Assembly (NCBI GenBank): GCA_003242315.1
Contig: QGUY01000086.1
Span: 1 to 14,132 of the forward strand
Direction: 5' to 3'
Source of the DNA: Bacteroidota bacterium
Lineage (GTDB): Bacteria; Bacteroidota; Bacteroidia; Cytophagales; Cyclobacteriaceae
Length of the DNA stretch: 14,132 nt
Shown piece by piece: positions 1 to 6,868 of this stretch (positions are counted from its first letter, which is position 1; each line of letters begins with the position of its first letter). The position numbers and the translations under genes were made by a program. The notes under the pieces are model-generated. The model was not told where the DNA came from and made no database searches. It saw only the letters and a program-made list of their open reading frames with translations.

Positions 1-69
1 AATCAGCAACCCAAATCAAAAATCACAATTCACCAATCACTATTCACTAATCGCAAGCTTCTCCACCGA
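1..69. repeat. AATC-rich degenerate intergenic repeat
   Basis: The 69 bases beyond the stop codon of the glycosidase-like gene are built of loosely repeated AATC/ATTC words about 7-9 bases apart (for example aaatcaaaaatcacaattca). The same composition recurs at 1858-1905, 5826-5860 and 5908-5945, always outside genes. There is no coding potential and no hairpin followed by a T run. Its role is unknown; it resembles low-complexity intergenic filler that I associate with Bacteroidota genomes. Confidence 0.5.
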
Positions 70-1746
70 TCACCTATACACCACCCTCACCCTATGCTCT
101 CCTGCGCCAACATTTGAGATAACAACGTAGATGCTCTCTTCCACCTGCTCAATGGATCCTTCCGCGGGTTGACCATCGACCGTAATGTCGGCCCGGCTAC
201 TTCCCGCAGGCAACAACACCCTTACATAGTAATGCTTCGGATCTCCCGAGACTCTCAACTCTATTGTCTTCCTCGATGCGTTGTGAGAGAAATGGTATTT
301 GACGAATTTCTTTGACGGTCCATACGCCACACTAACCTCAACATCATTCTTCCCAGCCGCCAACCATCGCGGCGACAATTCAACTGCGTCAAATAACTGT
401 CCCTTATCGACAACCCCGGCTAGTCCTTCAATCAACGCACTCATCACGGCCGCCTGACCCCAATTATCCGGAATGCCTTCGTCAACTGTGCCATCGGGTT
501 TGTAAGCGACAGGAAGATCACCCTTGTGCTTTCGTATCAGCGCCAGCGTGCGGTTCAGAATGTCTACGCCATATTCTTCCATCCCGTGCTGCAGTGCTGC
601 CTTTGCGAGTTCACCGCCGACGATAGTGTTAACACCTCCATTCATGTACGAACCAGGCTGGTAGTCTGCAAAATGAGGACGCACCGGCGGATAAATGCCA
701 AACCACTCGGCGAAAGAATTGAGCTCGTTCTTGCCTTTCAGTTCCTGATAGGTCTTCAGAATAGAGACGGCCATGTCGTGCGTTGGAAGACCGCGGTTGA
801 TATCGTAGGGATTGGACAAGCTAAGCGTGTTCGTTTGATCGATGTGAAGATATTCCGGTAGGGGATCATCAGGTACAAAGTGCGCGTAGTACTTGCCGTT
901 CCAGCACAACGCGTTGGTTCGGGTTCTGAACAGGTCGGCCTGCAGTTGCCACACGCGCGACTTTACCGTATCCCCAACTGACGCGAACATTTCAGAAAGT
1001 TGCCTGCACGCCGCGTACATCCCGCTGTTGTCGCCATGCATGATCCCCATCGGTGTGTTTTCATCGATATCGAAAATGCCCTTCTGCACGTCGTTGCCCT
1101 GTCGGGTGTACTCTTCCCGCGTGGTAGGCAGCTGCATGAAATCCCACGTATCGAGCGTGTAGCCCCGCTTGACCAACTGGTGTTTTGACGACCAGCGCAG
1201 CGGATCGCTCATGGCATACTGCATGCCATGTTCAAGGTCATCAAGCCACTCGCGAACGTAATTATTGTCCCCGGTAGCCTGCCAGATGTAATACGCACCT
1301 TCAACCATGAGATACTCGAGGTCAGCCTCTACGGGCAAGCGATGCATCTGTATGTTTTCACTCGCGTAAATGTGCCAGTATCGTTTGTCGAACAGATTCA
1401 TCCGATGGGCAATCGGACTGTTAAGCGGATAGTAATAGTCGAAATAGAGGCCTTCGTCTGTCTGGGATTCCATAAACGCTTCCCAGAAGCTTGCGATTTC
1501 CGGCGAGAAATATTTCATCGCTTTCATCACGTGAACATGGTCGCGTATCCAGGGTACAAACTGGTTGCGCTCCTTGCCGCGAAGGTTGACTTTCTTCACA
1601 AAGTGCGACTTCAACAACAAATCTTTCAGTGCATCAAACAACTCCTTGTATTCACCGGCGCCTTTTCCAATTTCCGTCTGCGGTTGGGCACAAATCGGCG
1701 CAACGAAAAGAAGTACAGCAAAAGCAAAAGGGATTGCGTATCTCAT
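70..1746 (-). CDS. Secreted (alpha/alpha)6-barrel glycoside-hydrolase-like protein
   Basis: 558 residues from the chosen ATG at 1744-1746. An in-frame ATG exists at 1807-1809, but the 1746 start puts a clean signal peptide first: MRY, then a hydrophobic run to residue 18, with predicted cleavage after PICA (residue 20). The mature protein is therefore exported, probably to the periplasm or cell surface. Residues about 30-450 are helical with alternating aromatic and acidic segments typical of six-hairpin glycosidases (trehalase, GH63 and MGH1-like folds): WIRDH at 66-70, DEGLYFDYYYP at 97-107, DTWDF at 199-203, HGDNSGMYAA at 237-246, and DNWGQAAVMSALIEGL at 427-442. Residues about 465-558 look like a C-terminal beta-sandwich. 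The substrate cannot be read, and the assigned catalytic acids are not certain. No SusC/SusD pair or other carbohydrate gene is adjacent, so it is an orphan rather than part of a visible polysaccharide locus. A TACTTTCG sequence (minus strand, 1769-1776) is close to the Bacteroidota -7 element. Confidence 0.65.
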   Translation of the reverse strand: MRYAIPFAFAVLLFVAPICAQPQTEIGKGAGEYKELFDALKDLLLKSHFVKKVNLRGKERNQFVPWIRDHVHVMKAMKYFSPEIASFWEAFMESQTDEGLYFDYYYPLNSPIAHRMNLFDKRYWHIYASENIQMHRLPVEADLEYLMVEGAYYIWQATGDNNYVREWLDDLEHGMQYAMSDPLRWSSKHQLVKRGYTLDTWDFMQLPTTREEYTRQGNDVQKGIFDIDENTPMGIMHGDNSGMYAACRQLSEMFASVGDTVKSRVWQLQADLFRTRTNALCWNGKYYAHFVPDDPLPEYLHIDQTNTLSLSNPYDINRGLPTHDMAVSILKTYQELKGKNELNSFAEWFGIYPPVRPHFADYQPGSYMNGGVNTIVGGELAKAALQHGMEEYGVDILNRTLALIRKHKGDLPVAYKPDGTVDEGIPDNWGQAAVMSALIEGLAGVVDKGQLFDAVELSPRWLAAGKNDVEVSVAYGPSKKFVKYHFSHNASRKTIELRVSGDPKHYYVRVLLPAGSSRADITVDGQPAEGSIEQVEESIYVVISNVGAGEHRVRVVYR

Positions 1747-1812
1747 GGTTCGCGTATTTTCGGCACATCGAAAGTAGTGTGATTCCCTGGAAGTTCCATC
1801 CCGCCCCATAAT

Positions 1813-1853
1813 GTGTTTGGGTGTTTACGTGCTTAAGTGTTTACGTTGTTTGG
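1813..1853. repeat. GTGTTTACGT direct repeats
   Basis: The 10-base word gtgtttacgt occurs exactly at 1821-1830 and again at 1837-1846. It is flanked by related gtgtttgg (1813-1820) and gttgtttgg (1845-1853) words. The block sits in the 190-bp region between the divergent glycosidase-like and CNNM-like genes. It could be a regulator site or a degenerate intergenic repeat. Nothing in the sequence decides between these. Confidence 0.5.
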
Positions 1854-1857
1854 ACAT

Positions 1858-1905
1858 AAAATCGAAAATCGCCAATCGCTAATAGCTAATCGCAAATCCA
1901 TCGTA
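1858..1905. repeat. AATCGC-type degenerate intergenic repeat
   Basis: Five to six spaced AATCG/AATAG words (aaaatcgccaatcgctaat and so on), period about 7-8 bases, lie upstream of the CNNM-like gene. They are similar to the stretches at 1-60, 5826-5860 and 5908-5945. There is no coding potential. Confidence 0.5.
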
Positions 1906-1936
1906 ACTTTCTCCAACGCTCCAATTTTCACCGCTC

Positions 1937-3214
1937 ATGGAACTCCTGATCATTCTCATCCTGATACTCGTCAATGGCTTTTTCTCCATGTCCGAAATCT
2001 CCGTCGTTTCTGCGCGTAAAGTGCGGCTGGAGGCAGCTTCGCGGAAAGGGAGTCGTGGTGCAAATACGGCTCTGGAGCTGGCAACGGCGCCAGGACGCTT
2101 TCTTTCCACCGTGCAGATCGGGATCACTCTCGTTGGCCTGCTGACGGGTATCTATAGCGGCGAGACTATCACAAATGACGTAGAAGCCTGGCTGGAACAA
2201 TTCGCGTTCGTGCGCTCCGTCGCCGATGAACTGGCCGTCGCCATCGTCCTTCTCGCGATCACATTCTGCACGCTGATACTGGGTGAACTTGTACCTAAGC
2301 GAATCGGACTGTCGAATCCCGAAGGTATCGCCATGAAGGTCGCGTTGCTGATGAAATACCTTTCGCTGATTATGTACCCGATCGTGTGGGTACTCACTCG
2401 GGTGTCCGATCTCATCCTTCGCATCGCCGGTATCAAAGCCAAACCGCAACGTACCATCACGGAAGAGGAAATCAAGGCCATCGTCCAGCAGGGAACAAGA
2501 GAAGGAGAGGTTCAGAAAGTAGAACAGGATATCGTCGAGCGCGTATTCTCACTTGGCGACAGAACGATCGGTTCACTGATGACGATGCGAAGCGATCTGG
2601 TGTTCATCAATATCAAGGACGATTTCAATGCCATCCGGGAAACGATCAACCGAGAACTGCATCGTATTTACCCGGTATATGACCGCGATAAAGACCACAT
2701 CGTCGGTGTGGTTACCCTCACAGACCTGTTTGGATTCGTGCTGTCTGAAGGCCGCGACCTGAAGACCATCGTCAAGCCTGCTCACTTTCTGGTGGAGACA
2801 ACCTCAGCGTATGTTGCCCTCGATCGCTTCAAAACTTCAAAGGTATACTACGCCCTCGTCACGAATGAATATGGATTCGTGCTGGGGATGGTCACGATAG
2901 ACGATATTCTCCAGGCCCTGGTGGGCGATGTATCCGAGTTCCATGCGGAGGACTACCCCATCACACAACGCACTGACGGCTCCTGGCTTGTTGATGGGCA
3001 GTATCCCCTCGCCGAATTCATCCTGTACTTCGACATCGAAGGTGCGCCAATTCCAACGGACGTCAATACGATTGGCGGTCTCATCCTCAACGAACTCAAC
3101 CACATTCCCACAGCCGGCGAAAAAATTCAGTGGAACGGTTTAGAACTAGAAGTTGTGGATATGGATAATGTTAAGATTGACAAGATTTTGGTGAGGCGAC
3201 TAACGAACCCGTGA
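1937..3214 (+). CDS. CNNM/CorC-family (HlyC/TlyC-like) membrane protein, DUF21-CBS-CBS-CorC_HlyC
   Basis: 425 residues, full length for this family. Residues 1-175 form the DUF21 (CNNM) membrane domain: a hydrophobic N-terminal helix followed by FFSMSEISVVSARKVR (15-30), a second helix at about 57-72, a third at 100-116, and the conserved GELVPKR signature at 116-122. Residues about 205-330 are a tandem CBS (Bateman) pair, with the second CBS ending EYGFVLGMVTIDDILQALVG (311-330). Residues about 345-422 are the CorC_HlyC domain. Relatives are annotated as hemolysins for historical reasons; characterised CNNM/CorC proteins are linked to Mg2+ or Co2+ export, so divalent-cation transport at the inner membrane is the likely role. 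CBS domains often bind ATP or related nucleotides. The only plausible start is the ATG at 1937, which begins the first membrane helix; it has no clear Shine-Dalgarno site. The gene is divergent from the glycosidase-like gene and convergent with the P-type ATPase gene, whose stop lies 25 bp away. Confidence 0.9.
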   Translation: MELLIILILILVNGFFSMSEISVVSARKVRLEAASRKGSRGANTALELATAPGRFLSTVQIGITLVGLLTGIYSGETITNDVEAWLEQFAFVRSVADELAVAIVLLAITFCTLILGELVPKRIGLSNPEGIAMKVALLMKYLSLIMYPIVWVLTRVSDLILRIAGIKAKPQRTITEEEIKAIVQQGTREGEVQKVEQDIVERVFSLGDRTIGSLMTMRSDLVFINIKDDFNAIRETINRELHRIYPVYDRDKDHIVGVVTLTDLFGFVLSEGRDLKTIVKPAHFLVETTSAYVALDRFKTSKVYYALVTNEYGFVLGMVTIDDILQALVGDVSEFHAEDYPITQRTDGSWLVDGQYPLAEFILYFDIEGAPIPTDVNTIGGLILNELNHIPTAGEKIQWNGLELEVVDMDNVKIDKILVRRLTNP

Positions 3215-3237
3215 GTTCGTAAATCTGAAGATAAGTC

Positions 3238-3254
3238 GTTCACTGAGCTTGTCG
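3238..3254. repeat. Partial TGAGCTTGTCG repeat at the ATPase 3' end
   Basis: gttcactgagcttgtcg matches the core of the repeat array found at 12608-12738 (TCCTGAGCTTGTCGAAGGA), sharing the 11 bases tgagcttgtcg. It overlaps the last four codons and the stop (TCA on the plus strand, 3240-3242) of the P-type ATPase gene. Confidence 0.45.
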
Positions 3255-5738
3255 CCTTTTGATAAATTTCACAGCCTCGTACCAGAGCGCCGACACTGCT
3301 CCGACGACAACGCACAAAAGAATTTCAGTACCGGAAAGGATGCCGAATCCAAAGAAGGCTCTGAATGAAGGTACTATCAGGATTAGTATCGTGATCAGTG
3401 TGGTTATAGCGATGATGCCGCGGATAAGTGGATTCTTGTATCCCACTGTGGTAATTACGGAATGATAGAATGACCGATTTACGAGTGTGAGAAAAACATT
3501 GGCAGACACGAGTGTGGTGAATACTATAGCGCGCGTAGTGTCTTGAGCGCCTGTCGCATAATGACCATACTGGTACATCGCAAGAACCGCGGCAGTAATG
3601 ACAAGGCCCTGAATGATGCTCGTCGCCAGCTCCCGCACATTGAAAAATGTGTTACTGAATGGTCGTGGCTTTTGTTGCATGGTGTTTGGCTCCATCGGTT
3701 CGTTCTCGTAGATGATGGAGCACGTGGGTCCCATGATCAACTCCAGAAAAATTACGTGGATAGGTAAGAATATGGCCGGGTAAGCCCAACCCAATACCAG
3801 AGGGATGAATACCGTAAGGATAATTGGAATATGAATGGAGATGATGTATTGAATCGCCTTCTTCAGGTTTGCATAAATCCTGCGGCCCATCGCAATAGCA
3901 TCCACCATTCCCCCAAGATCATCGTTGGTGAGGATGAGCGACGACGCCTCCTTCGCTGTCTCCGACCCTTTCTTTCCCATGGCTACGCCGATGTGCGCAG
4001 CCTTTAGTGCCGGTGCGTCATTCACGCCATCGCCCGTCATCGCGACAATTTCACCGTCCTTTTTTAACGCGTTTAAAATTCTGAGCTTGGCTTCAGGGAA
4101 CATGCGCGTAAAAATGTTCACCGATCGAACGCGTTCCGTGAGCGCGTCATCACTGAGGGCAGCCAGTTCCTTTCCATCGAGCGTTTGATCTGCGCCGCGA
4201 AATCCGACTTGCTTTGCAATCGTGGAGGTTGTGACCGCGTTGTCGCCGGTGACAATCTTCACCTTGATTCCCGCGTCATAGAATGCATTAAAAACTTTGT
4301 CAATGTTCGGCTTTGGAGGATCGTAAAAAGCGACGAGTCCCAGTACCCTGACCGGAAACGTCGCCTGATCCTTAGGGAAGTCATCGCCTCTAAGCGTTCC
4401 TTCAGCCACACCCAGTACGCGAAAGCCCTGTTGTGAAAAGTGTCGTAAAGCGTCGTCCCATTGCTTTCGTGCCTGAGGGGAAAATCCTGCCCTGTCCGCG
4501 AGTGCCTCCGGCGCACCCTTGACTGCGATGATTCGCCTCCCCTCCTTTCCCTCGAAGATGTGCGTCATCACGGGTGGCTTTCCGCCCAGCGGATATTCAT
4601 GGATCATTTGAAAATCGGGGCGCTTATCGCTGGGAGCAAATCCTGCATACGTCGCGTGTAACGCCTTCTCCATGGGATCGAAAGGAATTGGCTCACTTGC
4701 CCACATGGCCATCTCGATCAGCTTCTGCTCTTCCTCGTGAAAGTCGCCAACATTTGCGATCCGGCCGGTTGACACCACATAGGTTCCGGCAAGTTCCATC
4801 CGGTTTTCGGTTATTGTTCCGGTCTTGTCAGCGCAGATTACTGTGGCACTTCCAAGGGTTTCTACGGTGGAGATTTTTTTGACAATGACTCCACGCTGCG
4901 ACAAACGCCATGCCCCCAGCGCCATGAAGGTGGTAAACGCGACGGGTATTTCTTCCGGCAGGATGCTCATGGCGAGGGTCAGCGCCTTCAGCAGGCTATC
5001 CATCAGATCGCGCGAATCGAAAAAGTTGATGGCCCAGACGATCAGGAAGACGACAATGCCGATGAGTGCCATCTTCTTCACAAATGAGTCGATCTGAATC
5101 TGCAACGGAGTTCGCTCGCGCTCTATCGTCTCGAGGCTCTTCCCTATTCGGCCCAGCCTGGTGTTTACTCCGATTTCTGTGACACGGCAAACGGCAAGAC
5201 CTCCCACAACGCTCGTGCCCTGATACACTTTGTTGTCCGCGTCTGTCGCGCTCTTGCTCACCGGGAAAGACTCGCCCGTGAGAATTGACTCGTCGATAAG
5301 GAAGTCGTGCGCTTGAACAATGACACCATCTGCAGGGATTGCACTTCCTTCCTCAACCATCATAAAGTCGCCAACCACCAGTTCTTCCTTGGGCACGATC
5401 TGAACCGTCCCATCGCGGATCACCCGGCACTTGGGTTGAGTGAGGCTTTGCAGCGCCTCCAATGCGTTGCGTGAGCGGGTTTCCTGAAAAAGCGAAATGC
5501 CGGATACGATTATGATCGCGAAAATCATGAACAGGGCATCCCCTACTTCACCGCTGAGAAAATAGATGACGACAGCGGCCAGAAGCAGGATGACCATTGG
5601 CTCCAGGAAGATGTCGCGAACGATATCGAAAAAAGGATGGCGTCTCTTGCCAAGCTCATTGCGACCGTACCGCGATCTTGACTCCTCCACTTCACGCGCG
5701 GAGAGTCCCTTTATGCCGAATGTTGAATGGGAAGTCAT
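3240..5738 (-). CDS. P-type cation-transporting ATPase (P2-like)
   Basis: 832 residues. Order: short N-terminal cation-ATPase segment (GLSAREVEESRSRYGRNEL), two membrane helices, actuator domain with TGES at 154-157, helix M3, M4 with PEEIP at 261-265, the phosphorylation site DKTGT with Asp304, nucleotide-binding domain with KGAPEAL from Lys407, hinge motif TGDGVND at 568-574, and a C-terminal block of about six helices. All catalytic motifs are intact, so an active ATP-driven cation pump in the inner membrane is expected. The ion is uncertain: M4 has PEEIP instead of the PEGLP typical of Ca2+ pumps. M6 reads FLELIMGPTC (Glu666) rather than the Asn-x-x-Thr-Asp pattern of SERCA-like pumps. 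No N-terminal metal-binding CxxC is present, which argues against a heavy-metal P1B pump. The start is ATG at 5736-5738. Convergent with the CNNM-like gene and divergent from the TauE-like gene. The final residues RRQAQ and the stop come from a dispersed repeat. A TACCTTCG at 5803-5810 (minus strand) resembles a -7 element. Confidence 0.9.
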   Translation of the reverse strand: MTSHSTFGIKGLSAREVEESRSRYGRNELGKRRHPFFDIVRDIFLEPMVILLLAAVVIYFLSGEVGDALFMIFAIIIVSGISLFQETRSRNALEALQSLTQPKCRVIRDGTVQIVPKEELVVGDFMMVEEGSAIPADGVIVQAHDFLIDESILTGESFPVSKSATDADNKVYQGTSVVGGLAVCRVTEIGVNTRLGRIGKSLETIERERTPLQIQIDSFVKKMALIGIVVFLIVWAINFFDSRDLMDSLLKALTLAMSILPEEIPVAFTTFMALGAWRLSQRGVIVKKISTVETLGSATVICADKTGTITENRMELAGTYVVSTGRIANVGDFHEEEQKLIEMAMWASEPIPFDPMEKALHATYAGFAPSDKRPDFQMIHEYPLGGKPPVMTHIFEGKEGRRIIAVKGAPEALADRAGFSPQARKQWDDALRHFSQQGFRVLGVAEGTLRGDDFPKDQATFPVRVLGLVAFYDPPKPNIDKVFNAFYDAGIKVKIVTGDNAVTTSTIAKQVGFRGADQTLDGKELAALSDDALTERVRSVNIFTRMFPEAKLRILNALKKDGEIVAMTGDGVNDAPALKAAHIGVAMGKKGSETAKEASSLILTNDDLGGMVDAIAMGRRIYANLKKAIQYIISIHIPIILTVFIPLVLGWAYPAIFLPIHVIFLELIMGPTCSIIYENEPMEPNTMQQKPRPFSNTFFNVRELATSIIQGLVITAAVLAMYQYGHYATGAQDTTRAIVFTTLVSANVFLTLVNRSFYHSVITTVGYKNPLIRGIIAITTLITILILIVPSFRAFFGFGILSGTEILLCVVVGAVSALWYEAVKFIKRRQAQ

Positions 5739-5825
5739 TATCCAAGCCTTTGTTCGCGTAAAAACTTGCTTGATCGGATCAGAGGGATTTCATGATTGGT
5801 ACCGAAGGTAGTCCATTTCTCAGAC

Positions 5826-5860
5826 CAATCTAAAATCGCCAATCAAAATCCTAAACCCCT
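5826..5860. repeat. AATCGC-type degenerate intergenic repeat
   Basis: The words taaaatcgcc, aatcaaaatc and a trailing cctaaa repeat the AATC pattern seen at 1-60 and 1858-1905. It lies in the 238-bp gap between the divergent ATPase and TauE-like genes and runs directly into the CCTATGT repeat. Confidence 0.4.
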
Positions 5861-5897
5861 ATATGCTCCTATGTTTCCTATGTGCCCTATGTGTTTC
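5857..5897 (+). repeat. CCTATGTG short tandem repeat, copy 1
   Basis: Four imperfect units of about 9 bases (ctatatgct, cctatgttt, cctatgtgc, cctatgtgt) end in gtttc. The same unit structure in the same orientation occurs at 12580-12610 and 13974-14016, and all three end CTATGTG(G/T)TTC. An upstream in-frame ATG within this repeat would extend the TauE-like gene by 38 residues, but that extension is repeat-encoded and unlikely to be real. Confidence 0.6.
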
Positions 5898-5907
5898 AAA
5901 AAAACCA

Positions 5908-5945
5908 CCTATAATCACAAATCAAAACTCACAATCAAATTCAAC
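5908..5945. repeat. AATCA-type degenerate intergenic repeat
   Basis: ataatcacaaatcaaaactc followed by acaatcaaattcaac again repeats AATC words 7-9 bases apart, directly upstream of the TauE-like gene. It is the same family as the stretch at 1-69. Confidence 0.4.
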
Positions 5946-5976
5946 TTATATATCTTACGGCCGCGCCCTACTAGCC

Positions 5977-6753
5977 ATGACTGAGCTCATCGTCCTTTCG
6001 CTCGCCGCCCTCGGCACTTCGTTATTGACGTTCTTCTCTGGCTTTGGGCTGGGTACCATACTCATGCCCGTGTTTGCCATCTTTTTTCCGGTCGACCTGG
6101 CCATAGCGCTGACGGGTGTCGTCCACTTCCTCAACAATCTGTTCAAGCTTTCACTGGTGGGCCTAAAGGCTGACAAACAAACAGTGATCCGCTTTGGCAT
6201 ACCTGCCTTTCTTGCTGCCATCGCCGGTGCCTATGTATTGGTTCAGGTAAGCGACCTGGATCCCCTACACGAATACACGATTAATGACAAGGTTTATGCG
6301 ATCACGCCAGTGAAACTCATTGTTGCGGTATTGCTGATTTTCTTCGCCCTGATGGAGGTGATCCCCAGGTACAAGAACCTTCAGTTCGGTAAAGATAAGC
6401 TCATCGTAGGAGGATTGTTGAGCGGCTTTTTCGGGGGACTCTCGGGTCACCAGGGAGCGTTGCGCAGCGCCTTTCTCATTAAGAGTAATCTCAGCAAGGA
6501 GGCTTTCATTGCGACCGGCATTGTCATCGCGTGTATTGTCGACTTCTCCCGGCTCGGAGTCTACTATGCTAGTCTTTCCAAAGGTGTTCTCACTGAAAAT
6601 CTCACGCTAATCCTGGCCGCCACCCTTTCGGCCTTCGCCGGCGCATACCTCGGAAGTATGCTCTTGAAGAAGGTAACTATGCGCGTGGTTCAGATCATCG
6701 TTACCCTGATGTTGGTAGTGCTGGCGGTGGGTCTGGGCTTAGGGATCGTCTGA
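5977..6753 (+). CDS. TauE/SafE-family membrane permease
   Basis: 258 residues from the ATG at 5977. An in-frame ATG 114 bases upstream is rejected because the extension is encoded by intergenic repeats and the first membrane helix begins at MTELIVLSL. The protein shows the internal duplication of the TauE/SafE (DUF81) family: FFSGFGLGTILMPVFAIFFP (19-38) and the second-half counterpart LSGFFGGLSGHQGALRSAFL (148-167). About eight membrane helices are predicted, with a hydrophilic loop at about 91-111 between the third and fourth. Family members export or import small organic or sulfur anions such as sulfite, sulfoacetate or taurine-derived products; the substrate cannot be told here, and no sulfur-metabolism gene is adjacent. 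It is divergent from the P-type ATPase gene and ends 115 bp before the TonB-dependent receptor gene, in the same orientation. Confidence 0.85.
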   Translation: MTELIVLSLAALGTSLLTFFSGFGLGTILMPVFAIFFPVDLAIALTGVVHFLNNLFKLSLVGLKADKQTVIRFGIPAFLAAIAGAYVLVQVSDLDPLHEYTINDKVYAITPVKLIVAVLLIFFALMEVIPRYKNLQFGKDKLIVGGLLSGFFGGLSGHQGALRSAFLIKSNLSKEAFIATGIVIACIVDFSRLGVYYASLSKGVLTENLTLILAATLSAFAGAYLGSMLLKKVTMRVVQIIVTLMLVVLAVGLGLGIV

Positions 6754-6868
6754 ACGGTGATTCGTAGGATTGAGGTTTAGACAACTCATCCGCTTCCCCC
6801 GACAGTTCAGTAACACAAATTTCCCCGGCTAGTCCGTCTTGCAAATCTTTGGCAAAAAACGGTACGGC

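Noticed and set aside
1228..1782. 184-codon open frame on the plus strand opposite the glycosidase-like gene
   Set aside because: It is antisense to a gene with a signal peptide and a coherent fold, has no recognisable domain, and similar shorter frames occur opposite every other large gene here.
1928..2449. 173-codon open frame on the minus strand opposite the CNNM-like gene
   Set aside because: The translation is low in hydrophobic content, rich in Asp, Gln and His, and matches nothing; the plus-strand protein is clearly real.
5863..5976. 38-residue N-terminal extension of the TauE-like protein
   Set aside because: The extension is encoded by the CCTATGTG and AATC repeats; the ATG at 5977 starts the first membrane helix as expected for the family.
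6754..6868. LytTR binding sites or promoter upstream of the receptor gene
   Set aside because: aatctttg near 6844-6851 resembles a -7 element, but no matching upstream element or paired direct repeats could be recognised.
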